From assembly GCA_017521825.1 (NCBI GenBank), contig JAFXBK010000014.1, positions 1-61,512 on the forward strand: a DNA stretch of 61,512 nt. Reading direction: 5' to 3'. This document shows positions 24,616 through 33,499 of this stretch, piece by piece. The notes beneath the pieces were generated by a model. It was not told the DNA's origin and did no database searches. It worked only from the letters and a program-made list of their open reading frames with translations. The position numbers and the translations under genes are program-made. The first letter of the stretch is position 1. Each line of letters opens with the position of its first letter. The DNA comes from Oscillospiraceae bacterium (GTDB lineage Bacteria; Bacillota; Clostridia; Oscillospirales; Ruminococcaceae).

Positions 24616-25125
24616 TTGACGGAAAAAGAAATGAAAAAGCTTTCCAGAACCGATTTGCTCCAGATGCTTATCGACCAGGGCGAAGAAATGGAAAAGCTTA
24701 AAACCGAACTTGAAAAAGCTCAGACCGAACTCAAGGAAAGAGAAATAAAAATTAATGAGGCGGGTTCGATCGCCGAAGCCGCCATTGCTATAAACGGAGT
24801 TTTTGAAGCGGCTCAGGCTGCAAGCATTCAATACGTTGAAAGCGTAAAAAAACTGAGCGAAAAACAGGATGCTCTTGCCCGGATAAAAGAAAGAGAAACC
24901 CGTGAAAAATGCGAACGCCAGATTGCCGAAGCTCAAAGCCGCAGTGCTGCAATTGAAGCAGAAGCAAAAGCAAAAGCAGAGTTAATAATCTCCAAGGCGG
25001 AAAAAGAATCCAAAGCATATTGGGACGATGTTTCCAAACGACTTGATAAATTTTATAACGAACATGCTGGTCTTCGCGAACTTCTTTCAATGGTTTACTC
25101 CAAAAAGGATCAGGACGAAAAATGA
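24616..25125 (+). CDS. Coiled-coil protein, first gene of pilus operon
   Basis: 169 residues, highly charged. Residues about 15-50 and 70-135 are long heptad-type coiled coils (repeated EKLKTELEKAQTELKERE and AIEAEAKAKAELIISKAEKE). An EAGSIAEAAIAINGVFEAAQAA middle is shared with small clostridial proteins found beside signal peptidases. No signal or membrane segment, so cytoplasmic. TTG 24616 is preferred: AAGGAG is nine bases upstream. Overlaps the signal peptidase gene by four bases, so the two are coupled; a scaffold role for secretion is only a guess. Confidence 0.72.
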   Translation: MTEKEMKKLSRTDLLQMLIDQGEEMEKLKTELEKAQTELKEREIKINEAGSIAEAAIAINGVFEAAQAASIQYVESVKKLSEKQDALARIKERETREKCERQIAEAQSRSAAIEAEAKAKAELIISKAEKESKAYWDDVSKRLDKFYNEHAGLRELLSMVYSKKDQDEK

Positions 25126-25706
25126 AAACAAAGGCAAAAAAACAGATGCCCGAAATTGATGAACTGAAAGCCGAACTTGACAGAGTAAAGTACAAACGAA
25201 GATATATAAATGTTTTCAAAAGTACAGTTTATACTCTTGTTGTAGTTGCGGCTTTTGCTGTTCTTGTGGCAACTTTATGGATGCCGGTTCTCCAGATTTA
25301 CGGTTCTTCCATGACACCGACAATTGAAGAAGGGCAGATAGTTGTTTCGGTAAAGAGCAAAAATTTTGAACAGGGAGACTTGGTTGCATTTTATATAGGC
25401 AATAAACTCCTGGTAAAAAGAATAATAGCAACGCCCTCGGATTACGTTCTTGTTGACGAAAACGGAACAGTTTTTGTTAATGGGGAAGAACTTGATGAGC
25501 CATATGTTTCCGAAAAGGCATTCGGAGAATGTGATATTGAATATCCATATCAGGTTCCGGATTCTAAATATTTCCTGATGGGTGACCACAGAAAAACTTC
25601 TATCGACAGCCGAACTTCCGCTGTCGGATGCATTTCTGACGAAGAGATCGTAGGAAAGATTCTTTTCTGTGTCTGGCCGATTTCGGATTTTGGAATAATA
25701 GAATAA
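25122..25706 (+). CDS. Type I signal peptidase of the pilus locus
   Basis: 194 residues. Signal-anchor helix at about 33-53, Ser63 in YGSSMTPTI as nucleophile, Lys99 in LLVKRIIA as general base, and the GDHRKTSIDSR box near residue 150. The Ser/Lys dyad marks the bacterial LepB type, not the ER-like SipW type with His. Sits before the adhesin and pilin genes and may process their signal peptides, as in other pilus loci with a dedicated peptidase. A basic, charged N-terminal tail of about 30 residues is unusual and could bind the upstream coiled-coil protein. Confidence 0.92.
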   Translation: MKTKAKKQMPEIDELKAELDRVKYKRRYINVFKSTVYTLVVVAAFAVLVATLWMPVLQIYGSSMTPTIEEGQIVVSVKSKNFEQGDLVAFYIGNKLLVKRIIATPSDYVLVDENGTVFVNGEELDEPYVSEKAFGECDIEYPYQVPDSKYFLMGDHRKTSIDSRTSAVGCISDEEIVGKILFCVWPISDFGIIE

Positions 25707-25787
25707 AAAAGGGATAGGTGATATCCCTTGTTATATGCCGTTTGAACCTGCATATAAATAACTCTTTTGGAAAGGAGGAAAAGCGCA

Positions 25788-28700
25788 TTGGAAACAAATC
25801 TTGAGAAAAGAATGAAAAAATATGCAAGACAGCATAAGCGAAGAAAAATTTGGCATAAGATACTTTCCGTTCTTTCTGCTGTAGTTGTTTTCTGTACTAC
25901 TTATGCGCTGATTCTTCCTGCCATAACCCAGGAAAGAGAAACCTTCTGCGGAACAGAAGAACACACCCATTCCGAAAGCTGCCTTGCGGCGGAAGAAAAG
26001 GTCCTTATTTGTGAACTTTCGGAAGAGGAAGCGCATTCCCATTCCGAACAATGTTTTGAAAAAGTTCTTATCTGCGAAACAGAAGAAAGCCACCTTCATG
26101 CTGAAGAATGCTATTCCGGCGAAGAACTTATCTGCGAAAAACCGGAAGAGCATATCCATTCCGAGGAATGCTATGAAATTTCCCTCATCTGCGAAATTAT
26201 GGAAACAGAAGGTCACAGCCACGGCGATGAATGTTATGAAATAAAAACCGTTTTCTGTGAACTTTCGGAACACAGCCACAGCCTTGAATGTTATTCTGAT
26301 AAAAACGCGGATATTGAAACGGAAGAACAATGGAAATCCGGGTTTGCTTCGGTACAGCTTTCAAAAAACGTTTCCGAAAATCTTATAACAATTGCAAAAA
26401 GCCAGCTTGGATATCATGAAAGCACAAAAAACTATGAGGTTGCCGAAGATGGCGAAACTACAAAAGGAAGGACTCGTTACGGCGAATGGTTCGGAAAACC
26501 ATATGCGGACTGGAACAGCATTTTTATTGGCTTCTGTCTTGAATATGCAAAGGCGGAAATTCCTTTTGATGCAGATATAGAAAAATGGACAGAACTTCTT
26601 TCTGCGGCGGAAATTGATATTTACAAACCTTTCGGTGAGCACGAAGCACTTGCCGGAGATTTGATTTTCTTTGATGAAGACAGAAACGGAAAACCGGACA
26701 GAGCGGGGATCATAATCGAAATCACCGAGGACGGTTATAAAACGGTAATCGGCGACTACGGCGACAGCGTTCAGTCTGTTGAAATTGGAAAAAACGACGA
26801 AACGATTTTCGGATTTGCGGAAATTGCAGTTCCTTCTCCGTATAAATGCGGTTTTACGGAACATATTCACGAAGAAAAATGCTTTGATGAGAAAGGCAAT
26901 GTTTTCTGCGGATTTGTTGAACACTCCCACAGCGATGAATGTCTTTCTGAAATAACCGCAGAACCGGAGAAAACCCCGGAAGAAACCATAACGGAATATA
27001 TCTGCGGATTCATTGAGCACGCACATTCCGAAGAATGCTTTGATGAAAATAAAAATCTGATTTGCGAAAATCCCGAGCATGCTCATTCGGAAGAATGTGT
27101 CGCAAAGGAAGAAGCAAAATATTTCTGCGGATTGGAAGAGCATTTCCACAGCGCGGAATGTTTTGATGAAAAAGGAAAACAAATTTGTGAAAAAGCGGAA
27201 CATTCCCATACCGAAGATTGTCAAAAGGAATTCTTCTGCGGATTTGAGGAACACACTCATTCAGAAGAATGTTCCGACAAAGAGGGAAACCTCGTATGTA
27301 AACTTGAAGAACATACTCACACCGATGAATGCAGGGTAAGCTTCGAAAGACTTCCGGAAGAAGAAAGACTGCGTATTGAGCAAGTAATAACCATGATAGA
27401 TGAAATTCCAACAGCGGACGAAATCAACGCAAAAATCATGGAATTTGAAGATGCGGAAGATTATGAAGGCGAGGAAGCCTGGCTTACCGAAATTTATAAA
27501 AAAGTTTGTCTTACATATCAATATTATTCCAACCTTCCCGAAAACCATAAACAATTTGTTACCAACAGCGAAAAACTGATGGAACTTGAGTTTATCTGGT
27601 CTGCGGCGGTACTTGTTGAAACGGAAATCGCCGAAACCATAACCTATAACGCCAATATGTTTACCGAAACGGCGGCGTTTGTTGTTTATACTCAGGGAAC
27701 TAACGGATATTATGCCTTCGACGGAAACGGAACGGCTGTTCCGATAAACATTGATTCAAACGGTGTTATAACCGCAAATGTAAACAACCGGAACGAACTT
27801 CTCTGGAGCTTTACAAAAGAGGGAACGGATACTTATATTATCAGGAACCTTTCTTCCGGAAGATATATGCACGCATATCCAAACAACGGTTCGGGCGTTA
27901 CAACAAGCGGTGCATATTCCAGCAGGATTCTTACCACAGACGGCGGAGTAAGGATCAGAAGCAACAGCGAATACGCCTATCTTGATGAAAACGCAAAAGT
28001 TTTCAAAATGACCCAGACCCAAAGCCGCGCAGCGGTTTATAACTTCGGAATTTACGATACGTCGGATGAAGTTTATATCTGGATTGACGGAACAAACGGC
28101 GGAATGGATTACCTTTCCGGTTCGGATAACACCCTTTATACTGTTGCGAAAGGCGAAAGTCTTACTCTTCCGGAAAGCTGGAAAACTCCGGACGGATACA
28201 GCTATAAAATCCGTGGCTGGTACGATATCATAAACGAAAAATATTATCTTCCCGGTGATGAAATTACTCCGGAAAGAAGTACTGTTTTCTATGCGGACTG
28301 GATTCCGGCAACATATAACATAGGTCAGTTCAATGCGGCAACTTCGCCCACCGTAAGCACGAACGACTTTATTACAACAAAAGTTTTCGATTACAGTCCT
28401 TTCTTCAACTTCCCATATGTAACCGGGAATATAACGGTAAATGCTTCCGGTCATAACGAAACATGGGCAATTGATTCCACCCAAAAAGGGGCGGAAAACC
28501 TTATTTTCCGTGATTGGAGCGGCGGAAAACTTTCTTATCCGAGCAATTCGGATAACGGTGACAACAAATATACCGGCGATAACACAAACGCAAACCTGCT
28601 TACTGATGAAGTGAAAAACCTCATCTTCGGAACGGGGAATGCTTTTGATCCGGCAACCGGAACGGGAGTTATGGGCAAAACTTATCTCGGAACCGGTGAC

Positions 28701-30944
28701 CACCTTTTCCAATATTGTGATGACCCGGCAAATACGGAACATTACGGATATTATTATTACGATTCACTTTATCATGCTGCTTCCTATAACCAGAATGCTC
28801 AGAGATTCTACGTTTACGATTACCTTGAGCGTGCGGTGGATTCCAGTACTGCAGACTTCCTTCCGTTTAACTCTCCTTATGTAAACACCAACGGAAGAAC
28901 AGTAGGAACATATACGAACAGCGGACAGTACGATGAATATAACGGAACGACCCATTACCAATATACCGGCGGCTCCGGAGTCGGTTCGGAATATTGGTTC
29001 GGAATCCAGACGGATATTGAATTCTTCCTTCCGAGCGATCCCGGCGGAAAGGATTTGGAAGGGAATAACGTAAACCAGGGACTTAACGGAAAAGACCTTG
29101 TGTTTGAATTCACCGGCGACGATGACGTCTGGGTTTTTGTTGACGGAATACTCGTTCTTGATATCGGTGGTATTCATAACGCTCTCGAAGGTTCAATAAA
29201 CTTCGCCACCGGGGTTGTAACGGTTAATGGAAACACTTCGGCCCTTCCGGATTCCATCGGAGCGGGTGAGCATACCCTTACGATGTATTACCTTGAACGA
29301 GGCGCTTCCGCATCGAACTGTAAAATCAAGTTCAATATCACAACCCGCTACGGACTCAAGCTTCAAAAAGAGGATGTCCTTACAAGAGAACTGCTCAACG
29401 GAGCGGAATTCTCCGTCTTTACCGACGAAGCCTGCAGCACTCCTGCCCAGCTTTGGGAAAGCGAAGCTTCTTATAAAAACGGCAACGCGGCGAAGAACGT
29501 TTTCAAAGTAGCGGACGGATATACATATATGTGGGGTCTTGCCGCAGGCAACACCTATTACATAAAAGAGACGAAATATCCCGATAACGGCTATGGCGCC
29601 GCAAACGGAATCATAGTAATGAAGATAAACAGCATGGGAACAGCGACCTTCGATGTAATTCCCGACCCGAAGGCGGACGAGAACGTTTCCGGCGGCTTCA
29701 CTGTCCACGGTTATAAGATAGACGTTGAAAATCACGAAGTTTATCTCGTTGCCACAAACGGAAACTACGGTGATGAAACTACTTCTGTCCAGGCGGTAAA
29801 GAAATGGAAGGATGACATAGACCATTCCGGAGATTCCGTAACGGTCTATCTTATCGCCAACGGAAAGCGAATCCGTGAAGAGATTCTTAACGAAGCTAAC
29901 GGATGGCAGTATAAATGGGATAACCTTCCGCTTTACAACAGCGATGGAACGGAAGTTGCCTATGATGTTGAGGAAGGAACGGTTCCCGGATACCTTGAAA
30001 CCATAACGGTGCTGGAATCCTCTACAACAGAGGTAACCGAATGGACTCCGGCAGACAGTATTCAGAGTGGAAAAACTTATATGCTCAAAACTTCAAGTGG
30101 CTATCTCAGCGCAAACGACGGTGTTTTCCGCTGGATAACCAACCAGGAAGAAGCGGCACAGACTCCCGGAGCAAAATGGAACGTTAGAATAAGTTCCGGC
30201 AAATATTATTTCACCAACGCCAAAGGACAGAATATTTATTATTCGGATTCCTATTTCCGTACGGGAACAAGTTCCGCAACAGGCTTCACTCTTAGCAACG
30301 GAAAACTCAGTTACCGTCCCTGGAACACAACGTATTATGTGACAGCTTCTCTTAATAACGGAAGGCTTGACAGAAACTCGAATTCGGGCTACGGCGCGAC
30401 CTTCACGTTCTATGAAGAAACCACGAAGACCGAAACCATTGTTATTGAAGGCAAAGGATTTCTCATCACCAACGAACCCATTACGGAAGAAAACACCGTT
30501 TCCGTAAAGGTGAAGAAAAAATGGGATACCGGAAGCCTTGCGACGGAAAAGGATTACGAACAGCTCAACGTAACGGTCAAGCTCATCACAAACGGAACGG
30601 AATCCGGTATGACCGCGGTGCTCAACCTTAAAAACGGATGGGAATATACCTTTGAAAACCTTCCGGTAAAGGACAGCAAAGGAAAAGATATAACCTATTC
30701 CGTTGAAGAGATACTTCCCAATAATGATTGGTCTGCGGATTATGGAGGACTTGTTCAGACAGGAACGAATTCTTATGAAATAACCGTCACCAATACATAC
30801 AGGCTTCATTACAAGCTTCCCGAAACAGGCGGAAGCGGAAATCTTATCAATATCATTGGCGGAATAATGCTCCTTTCAGCAACTTCTGCCTTGATATACA
30901 GGCAGACCCATCAAAGAAAGCGCAGAAAGGAGGATTCTTCCTGA
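25788..30944 (+). CDS. Giant LPETG tip adhesin with CHHC repeats, CHAP-like, fibro-slime and CnaB domains
   Basis: 1718 residues. Order: N-terminal signal anchor (about 22-46); six C-x(4-7)-H-x-H-x(3)-C units (about 52-169); a CHAP-like domain (about 197-347) starting IAKSQLGYHESTKNYEV but with DWNSIF and PDRAGIII in place of the catalytic DWCxxF and DHVGIV, so probably inactive; eight more CHHC units (about 353-516); a helical linker; a ricin-like domain (624-757); a short repeat; a fibro-slime domain with FTGDDDVWVFVDG (844-1184); CnaB domains (1186-1330, 1333-1404), a second ricin-like domain, a third CnaB domain, then LPETG at 1677, a helix and basic tail. Surface tip adhesin. TTG start with AAAGGAGG. 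Confidence 0.88.
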   Translation: METNLEKRMKKYARQHKRRKIWHKILSVLSAVVVFCTTYALILPAITQERETFCGTEEHTHSESCLAAEEKVLICELSEEEAHSHSEQCFEKVLICETEESHLHAEECYSGEELICEKPEEHIHSEECYEISLICEIMETEGHSHGDECYEIKTVFCELSEHSHSLECYSDKNADIETEEQWKSGFASVQLSKNVSENLITIAKSQLGYHESTKNYEVAEDGETTKGRTRYGEWFGKPYADWNSIFIGFCLEYAKAEIPFDADIEKWTELLSAAEIDIYKPFGEHEALAGDLIFFDEDRNGKPDRAGIIIEITEDGYKTVIGDYGDSVQSVEIGKNDETIFGFAEIAVPSPYKCGFTEHIHEEKCFDEKGNVFCGFVEHSHSDECLSEITAEPEKTPEETITEYICGFIEHAHSEECFDENKNLICENPEHAHSEECVAKEEAKYFCGLEEHFHSAECFDEKGKQICEKAEHSHTEDCQKEFFCGFEEHTHSEECSDKEGNLVCKLEEHTHTDECRVSFERLPEEERLRIEQVITMIDEIPTADEINAKIMEFEDAEDYEGEEAWLTEIYKKVCLTYQYYSNLPENHKQFVTNSEKLMELEFIWSAAVLVETEIAETITYNANMFTETAAFVVYTQGTNGYYAFDGNGTAVPINIDSNGVITANVNNRNELLWSFTKEGTDTYIIRNLSSGRYMHAYPNNGSGVTTSGAYSSRILTTDGGVRIRSNSEYAYLDENAKVFKMTQTQSRAAVYNFGIYDTSDEVYIWIDGTNGGMDYLSGSDNTLYTVAKGESLTLPESWKTPDGYSYKIRGWYDIINEKYYLPGDEITPERSTVFYADWIPATYNIGQFNAATSPTVSTNDFITTKVFDYSPFFNFPYVTGNITVNASGHNETWAIDSTQKGAENLIFRDWSGGKLSYPSNSDNGDNKYTGDNTNANLLTDEVKNLIFGTGNAFDPATGTGVMGKTYLGTGDHLFQYCDDPANTEHYGYYYYDSLYHAASYNQNAQRFYVYDYLERAVDSSTADFLPFNSPYVNTNGRTVGTYTNSGQYDEYNGTTHYQYTGGSGVGSEYWFGIQTDIEFFLPSDPGGKDLEGNNVNQGLNGKDLVFEFTGDDDVWVFVDGILVLDIGGIHNALEGSINFATGVVTVNGNTSALPDSIGAGEHTLTMYYLERGASASNCKIKFNITTRYGLKLQKEDVLTRELLNGAEFSVFTDEACSTPAQLWESEASYKNGNAAKNVFKVADGYTYMWGLAAGNTYYIKETKYPDNGYGAANGIIVMKINSMGTATFDVIPDPKADENVSGGFTVHGYKIDVENHEVYLVATNGNYGDETTSVQAVKKWKDDIDHSGDSVTVYLIANGKRIREEILNEANGWQYKWDNLPLYNSDGTEVAYDVEEGTVPGYLETITVLESSTTEVTEWTPADSIQSGKTYMLKTSSGYLSANDGVFRWITNQEEAAQTPGAKWNVRISSGKYYFTNAKGQNIYYSDSYFRTGTSSATGFTLSNGKLSYRPWNTTYYVTASLNNGRLDRNSNSGYGATFTFYEETTKTETIVIEGKGFLITNEPITEENTVSVKVKKKWDTGSLATEKDYEQLNVTVKLITNGTESGMTAVLNLKNGWEYTFENLPVKDSKGKDITYSVEEILPNNDWSADYGGLVQTGTNSYEITVTNTYRLHYKLPETGGSGNLINIIGGIMLLSATSALIYRQTHQRKRRKEDSS

Positions 30945-31009
30945 AGCGCAATAAAACAGTTTTTGAAATTTCGGGAATACAAAAAAAGAAAAGAAAGGAA
31001 TGTGTAACT

Positions 31010-32566
31010 ATGAAACTTCAAAAAATCGCAAGTTTGGTTCTTGCACTCGTAATGATTTTCTCCCTTGGCATTACTGCTTTTGCAGATGACTCTACCGTAC
31101 TCGGTTCCGTAACCGTTAACGGCGTAAGCGAAGGCAACATTTATGAAATCTACAGACTTCTCGACCTCGAGAGCTATGATGTCGCATCCGGCGCTTATTC
31201 CTATAAAGTAAACGCAGCATGGACCGGATTCTTCGCAACCGCAGATGCTCTTAAATATGTTGCGATCGACGACGCAGGTTACGTAACCTGGATTGCAGCA
31301 GAAGACGACGATACCGTTGCAACATTTGCAAAAATCGCTCTTGATTATGCAAAAGCAAACGGCATCACCCCTGTTAAAAGCTCTAAAAACGATGGTGAAT
31401 TCGTAATCACCACCAATCCCGAAACAAACACCGTAAGCGGCAAATTTTCCGACCTTGTACTCGGTTATTATCTTGTTGATTCCAACGTAGGCGCTCTTTG
31501 CGGACTTACAACCACCAACCCCGATGCAGCAGTCAACGCAAAGAACGGCATGCCCACTGTTGAAAAACTTGTTATGGAAGATTCCACCAACCTTTACGGC
31601 GGCCACAACACCGCTGATATCGGCCAGGTCGTTTATTTCCACACCACCATCAATGTTCAGGCCGGCGCACAGAACTATGTTCTCCACGACGATCTTGATA
31701 AATATTTCCGCGATCCCGCCCTTATCAAAGTTGAACTTTATGTTTCCGGAAGCACCACTCCCGTTGTAATTCCCGCAACCGAAACCGTTGGAGAAGGCGA
31801 AGATCAGAAAACTGTTGTAAACTATATTTTCAACAGCATTACCGCCGCTCCCGATACCACCGATAAATCTTCCTTCACAGTAACTTTCGGAAAAGAATTC
31901 TGCGACAGACTTGAAGCAAACGATAAAGTTGTTGTTTATTACTCCGCACTTCTTACCAGAAACGCAACCATCGCAGGCGAAAACAGCAACCCCAATAAAA
32001 CCTGGCTTACCTTCGGTGAACCCAAAGCAGACGGCACCTATAACAAATCCAACGAATCCGTAACCTATACTTATACCTATGCAATCGACGTTGTTAAAAC
32101 CGACAGCCAGAACAAACTCATCGACGGTGCTGAATTCAGAATTTACGATGCTGAAAAAGACGGCAACGAAGTCGGCGTTGTTCTTATGAATGACGGCACT
32201 TACCGCAGAGCAAGAGAAGACGAAATGACAGCAGGCAACAACGTTTCCATCATTGTTAAAGACGGCAAAGTAAGAGTAATCGGCCTTGATAACGGAATCT
32301 ATTACCTTGAAGAAACCGTTGCTCCCGCAGGTTACAACAAACTTACCGCACGCCAGAAATTCACCATTGCAAACGGCAACCTTGATGCACAGTTCACCGG
32401 CGATATCTTCTCCACCGGTTCCGGTGTTCACGTAGTCAACAAAACCGGTTCCATGCTTCCTGAAACCGGTGGCATGGGTACCACCATCTTCTATGTTGCA
32501 GGCGGACTTCTTGTTGGCGGCGCAGTTGTTGCCCTTGTTTCCAAAAAACGCATGAGCAACAAATAA
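31010..32566 (+). CDS. LPETG backbone pilin (isopeptide-forming CnaB protein)
   Basis: 518 residues. Signal peptide with ITAFAD cleavage at about 25; N-terminal domain (30-175), isopeptide-type domain opening with PTVEKLV (Lys186), then a CnaB domain with the E-box YYLEETVAPAGYN (from 431). LPETG at 483-487, hydrophobic helix and KKRMSNK tail. Architecture is that of the polymerising shaft subunit cross-linked by the class C sortase encoded next. The exact pilin Lys is uncertain. Codon use differs from neighbours: Pro is mainly CCC and Gly mainly GGC, suggesting very strong expression. AAAGGAA upstream; no terminator separates it from the adhesin. Confidence 0.92.
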   Translation: MKLQKIASLVLALVMIFSLGITAFADDSTVLGSVTVNGVSEGNIYEIYRLLDLESYDVASGAYSYKVNAAWTGFFATADALKYVAIDDAGYVTWIAAEDDDTVATFAKIALDYAKANGITPVKSSKNDGEFVITTNPETNTVSGKFSDLVLGYYLVDSNVGALCGLTTTNPDAAVNAKNGMPTVEKLVMEDSTNLYGGHNTADIGQVVYFHTTINVQAGAQNYVLHDDLDKYFRDPALIKVELYVSGSTTPVVIPATETVGEGEDQKTVVNYIFNSITAAPDTTDKSSFTVTFGKEFCDRLEANDKVVVYYSALLTRNATIAGENSNPNKTWLTFGEPKADGTYNKSNESVTYTYTYAIDVVKTDSQNKLIDGAEFRIYDAEKDGNEVGVVLMNDGTYRRAREDEMTAGNNVSIIVKDGKVRVIGLDNGIYYLEETVAPAGYNKLTARQKFTIANGNLDAQFTGDIFSTGSGVHVVNKTGSMLPETGGMGTTIFYVAGGLLVGGAVVALVSKKRMSNK

Positions 32567-32567
32567 T

Positions 32568-32637
32568 GTAATAATTACACAAGTTATTTTATATACTATA
32601 TAACCGCAGCATTGTCGAAAAACCGCCGATGCTGCGG
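32568..32637 (+). other. Intergenic hairpins between pilin and sortase genes
   Basis: A dyad tgtaat-A-attaca right after the pilin stop, then a perfect 9-bp stem ccgcagcat / atgctgcgg (32604-32637) ending at the sortase ribosome binding site. No T run, so a processing or mRNA-stabilising structure is more likely than a full terminator; it could keep pilin mRNA above sortase mRNA. Confidence 0.5.
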
Positions 32638-32653
32638 CAAGGAGAGAGCTGCA

Positions 32654-33499
32654 ATGAAAGGTAAAATGACAAACATATTGTTAATATTGATTCTTATTGC
32701 AGGTCTGTCCTTGCTTATTTATCCTTCTTTCAGCGATTATTGGAACTCTTTCACCCAATCGAAAGTTATCGTAGACTATACCCAACAGATAGAAAACCTC
32801 GATGCGGAAAAATATGACCGCATTATTTCCGAGGCTGTGGCATATAACGAAAGTCTTATCGGAAGAAGAAACCCGTATCTTCTCAGCGATGAGCAGAAAA
32901 AAGAATATTATGAACTCCTTGATATTACCGGTATCGGAATTATGGGATATATCGAAATTCCGGCCATCAGCGTTACAATACCGATCTATCACGGAACAAG
33001 CGATGCGGTGCTCCAGATAGCCGTAGGACACCTTGACTGGACAAGCCTTCCTGTCGGTGGTGAAAGTACCCATTGCGTCCTTTCGGGACACAGAGGCCTT
33101 CCCAGCGCAAGGCTCTTTACAGATCTTGATAAACTTGTTGTCGGTGATATTTTCGCTCTTCGTATTCTTGACGAAGTACTGACCTATGAAGTTGACCAGA
33201 TACTCATCGTTGAACCGGATGAAACAGATGAACTCCTCATCGAGGAAGGAAAGGATCATTGCACCCTTGTAACCTGTACGCCCTATGGCATCAATACCCA
33301 CAGAATCCTTCTTCGCGGACACAGAGTTGAAAATGTTGAGGAAGCAAAAATTATAAAGGTAACTTCAGAAGCGGCACAGATAGAGCCACTGATCATTGCG
33401 CCGATCGTTGCGGCGCCGATTCTACTTGTGCTTTTCATCATGCTTATGATGCCGAAAAAGAAAACAAATAATGGAGGTGATGACCACGAAAATCAGTAA
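32654..33499 (+). CDS. Class C (pilus-polymerising) sortase
   Basis: 281 residues. N-terminal helix and a second C-terminal helix (about 240-262), as in class C enzymes. Catalytic triad His146 (VLSGHRG), Cys208 (LVTCTPYG) and Arg221 (LLRGHR); the GHLDWTSLPVGG stretch is typical of pilin sortases. It joins LPETG pilin subunits through pilin lysines. No DPF-type lid motif is obvious. ATG 32654 with AAGGAGAG upstream; the longer frame from 32612 reads through the hairpin. Confidence 0.93.
   Translation: MKGKMTNILLILILIAGLSLLIYPSFSDYWNSFTQSKVIVDYTQQIENLDAEKYDRIISEAVAYNESLIGRRNPYLLSDEQKKEYYELLDITGIGIMGYIEIPAISVTIPIYHGTSDAVLQIAVGHLDWTSLPVGGESTHCVLSGHRGLPSARLFTDLDKLVVGDIFALRILDEVLTYEVDQILIVEPDETDELLIEEGKDHCTLVTCTPYGINTHRILLRGHRVENVEEAKIIKVTSEAAQIEPLIIAPIVAAPILLVLFIMLMMPKKKTNNGGDDHENQ

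Noticed and set aside
25122-25706. SipW-type (ER-like) signal peptidase
   Set aside because: The general base is Lys99 in LLVKRIIA, so it is the ordinary bacterial Ser/Lys type.
25940-27340. CRISPR-like array
   Set aside because: The regular repetition is protein-level (Cys/His units with variable lengths), without constant DNA repeats and unique spacers of fixed size.
30911-32431. 506-residue minus-strand frame
   Set aside because: Antisense to the backbone pilin, where the signal peptide, E-box and LPETG establish the coding strand.
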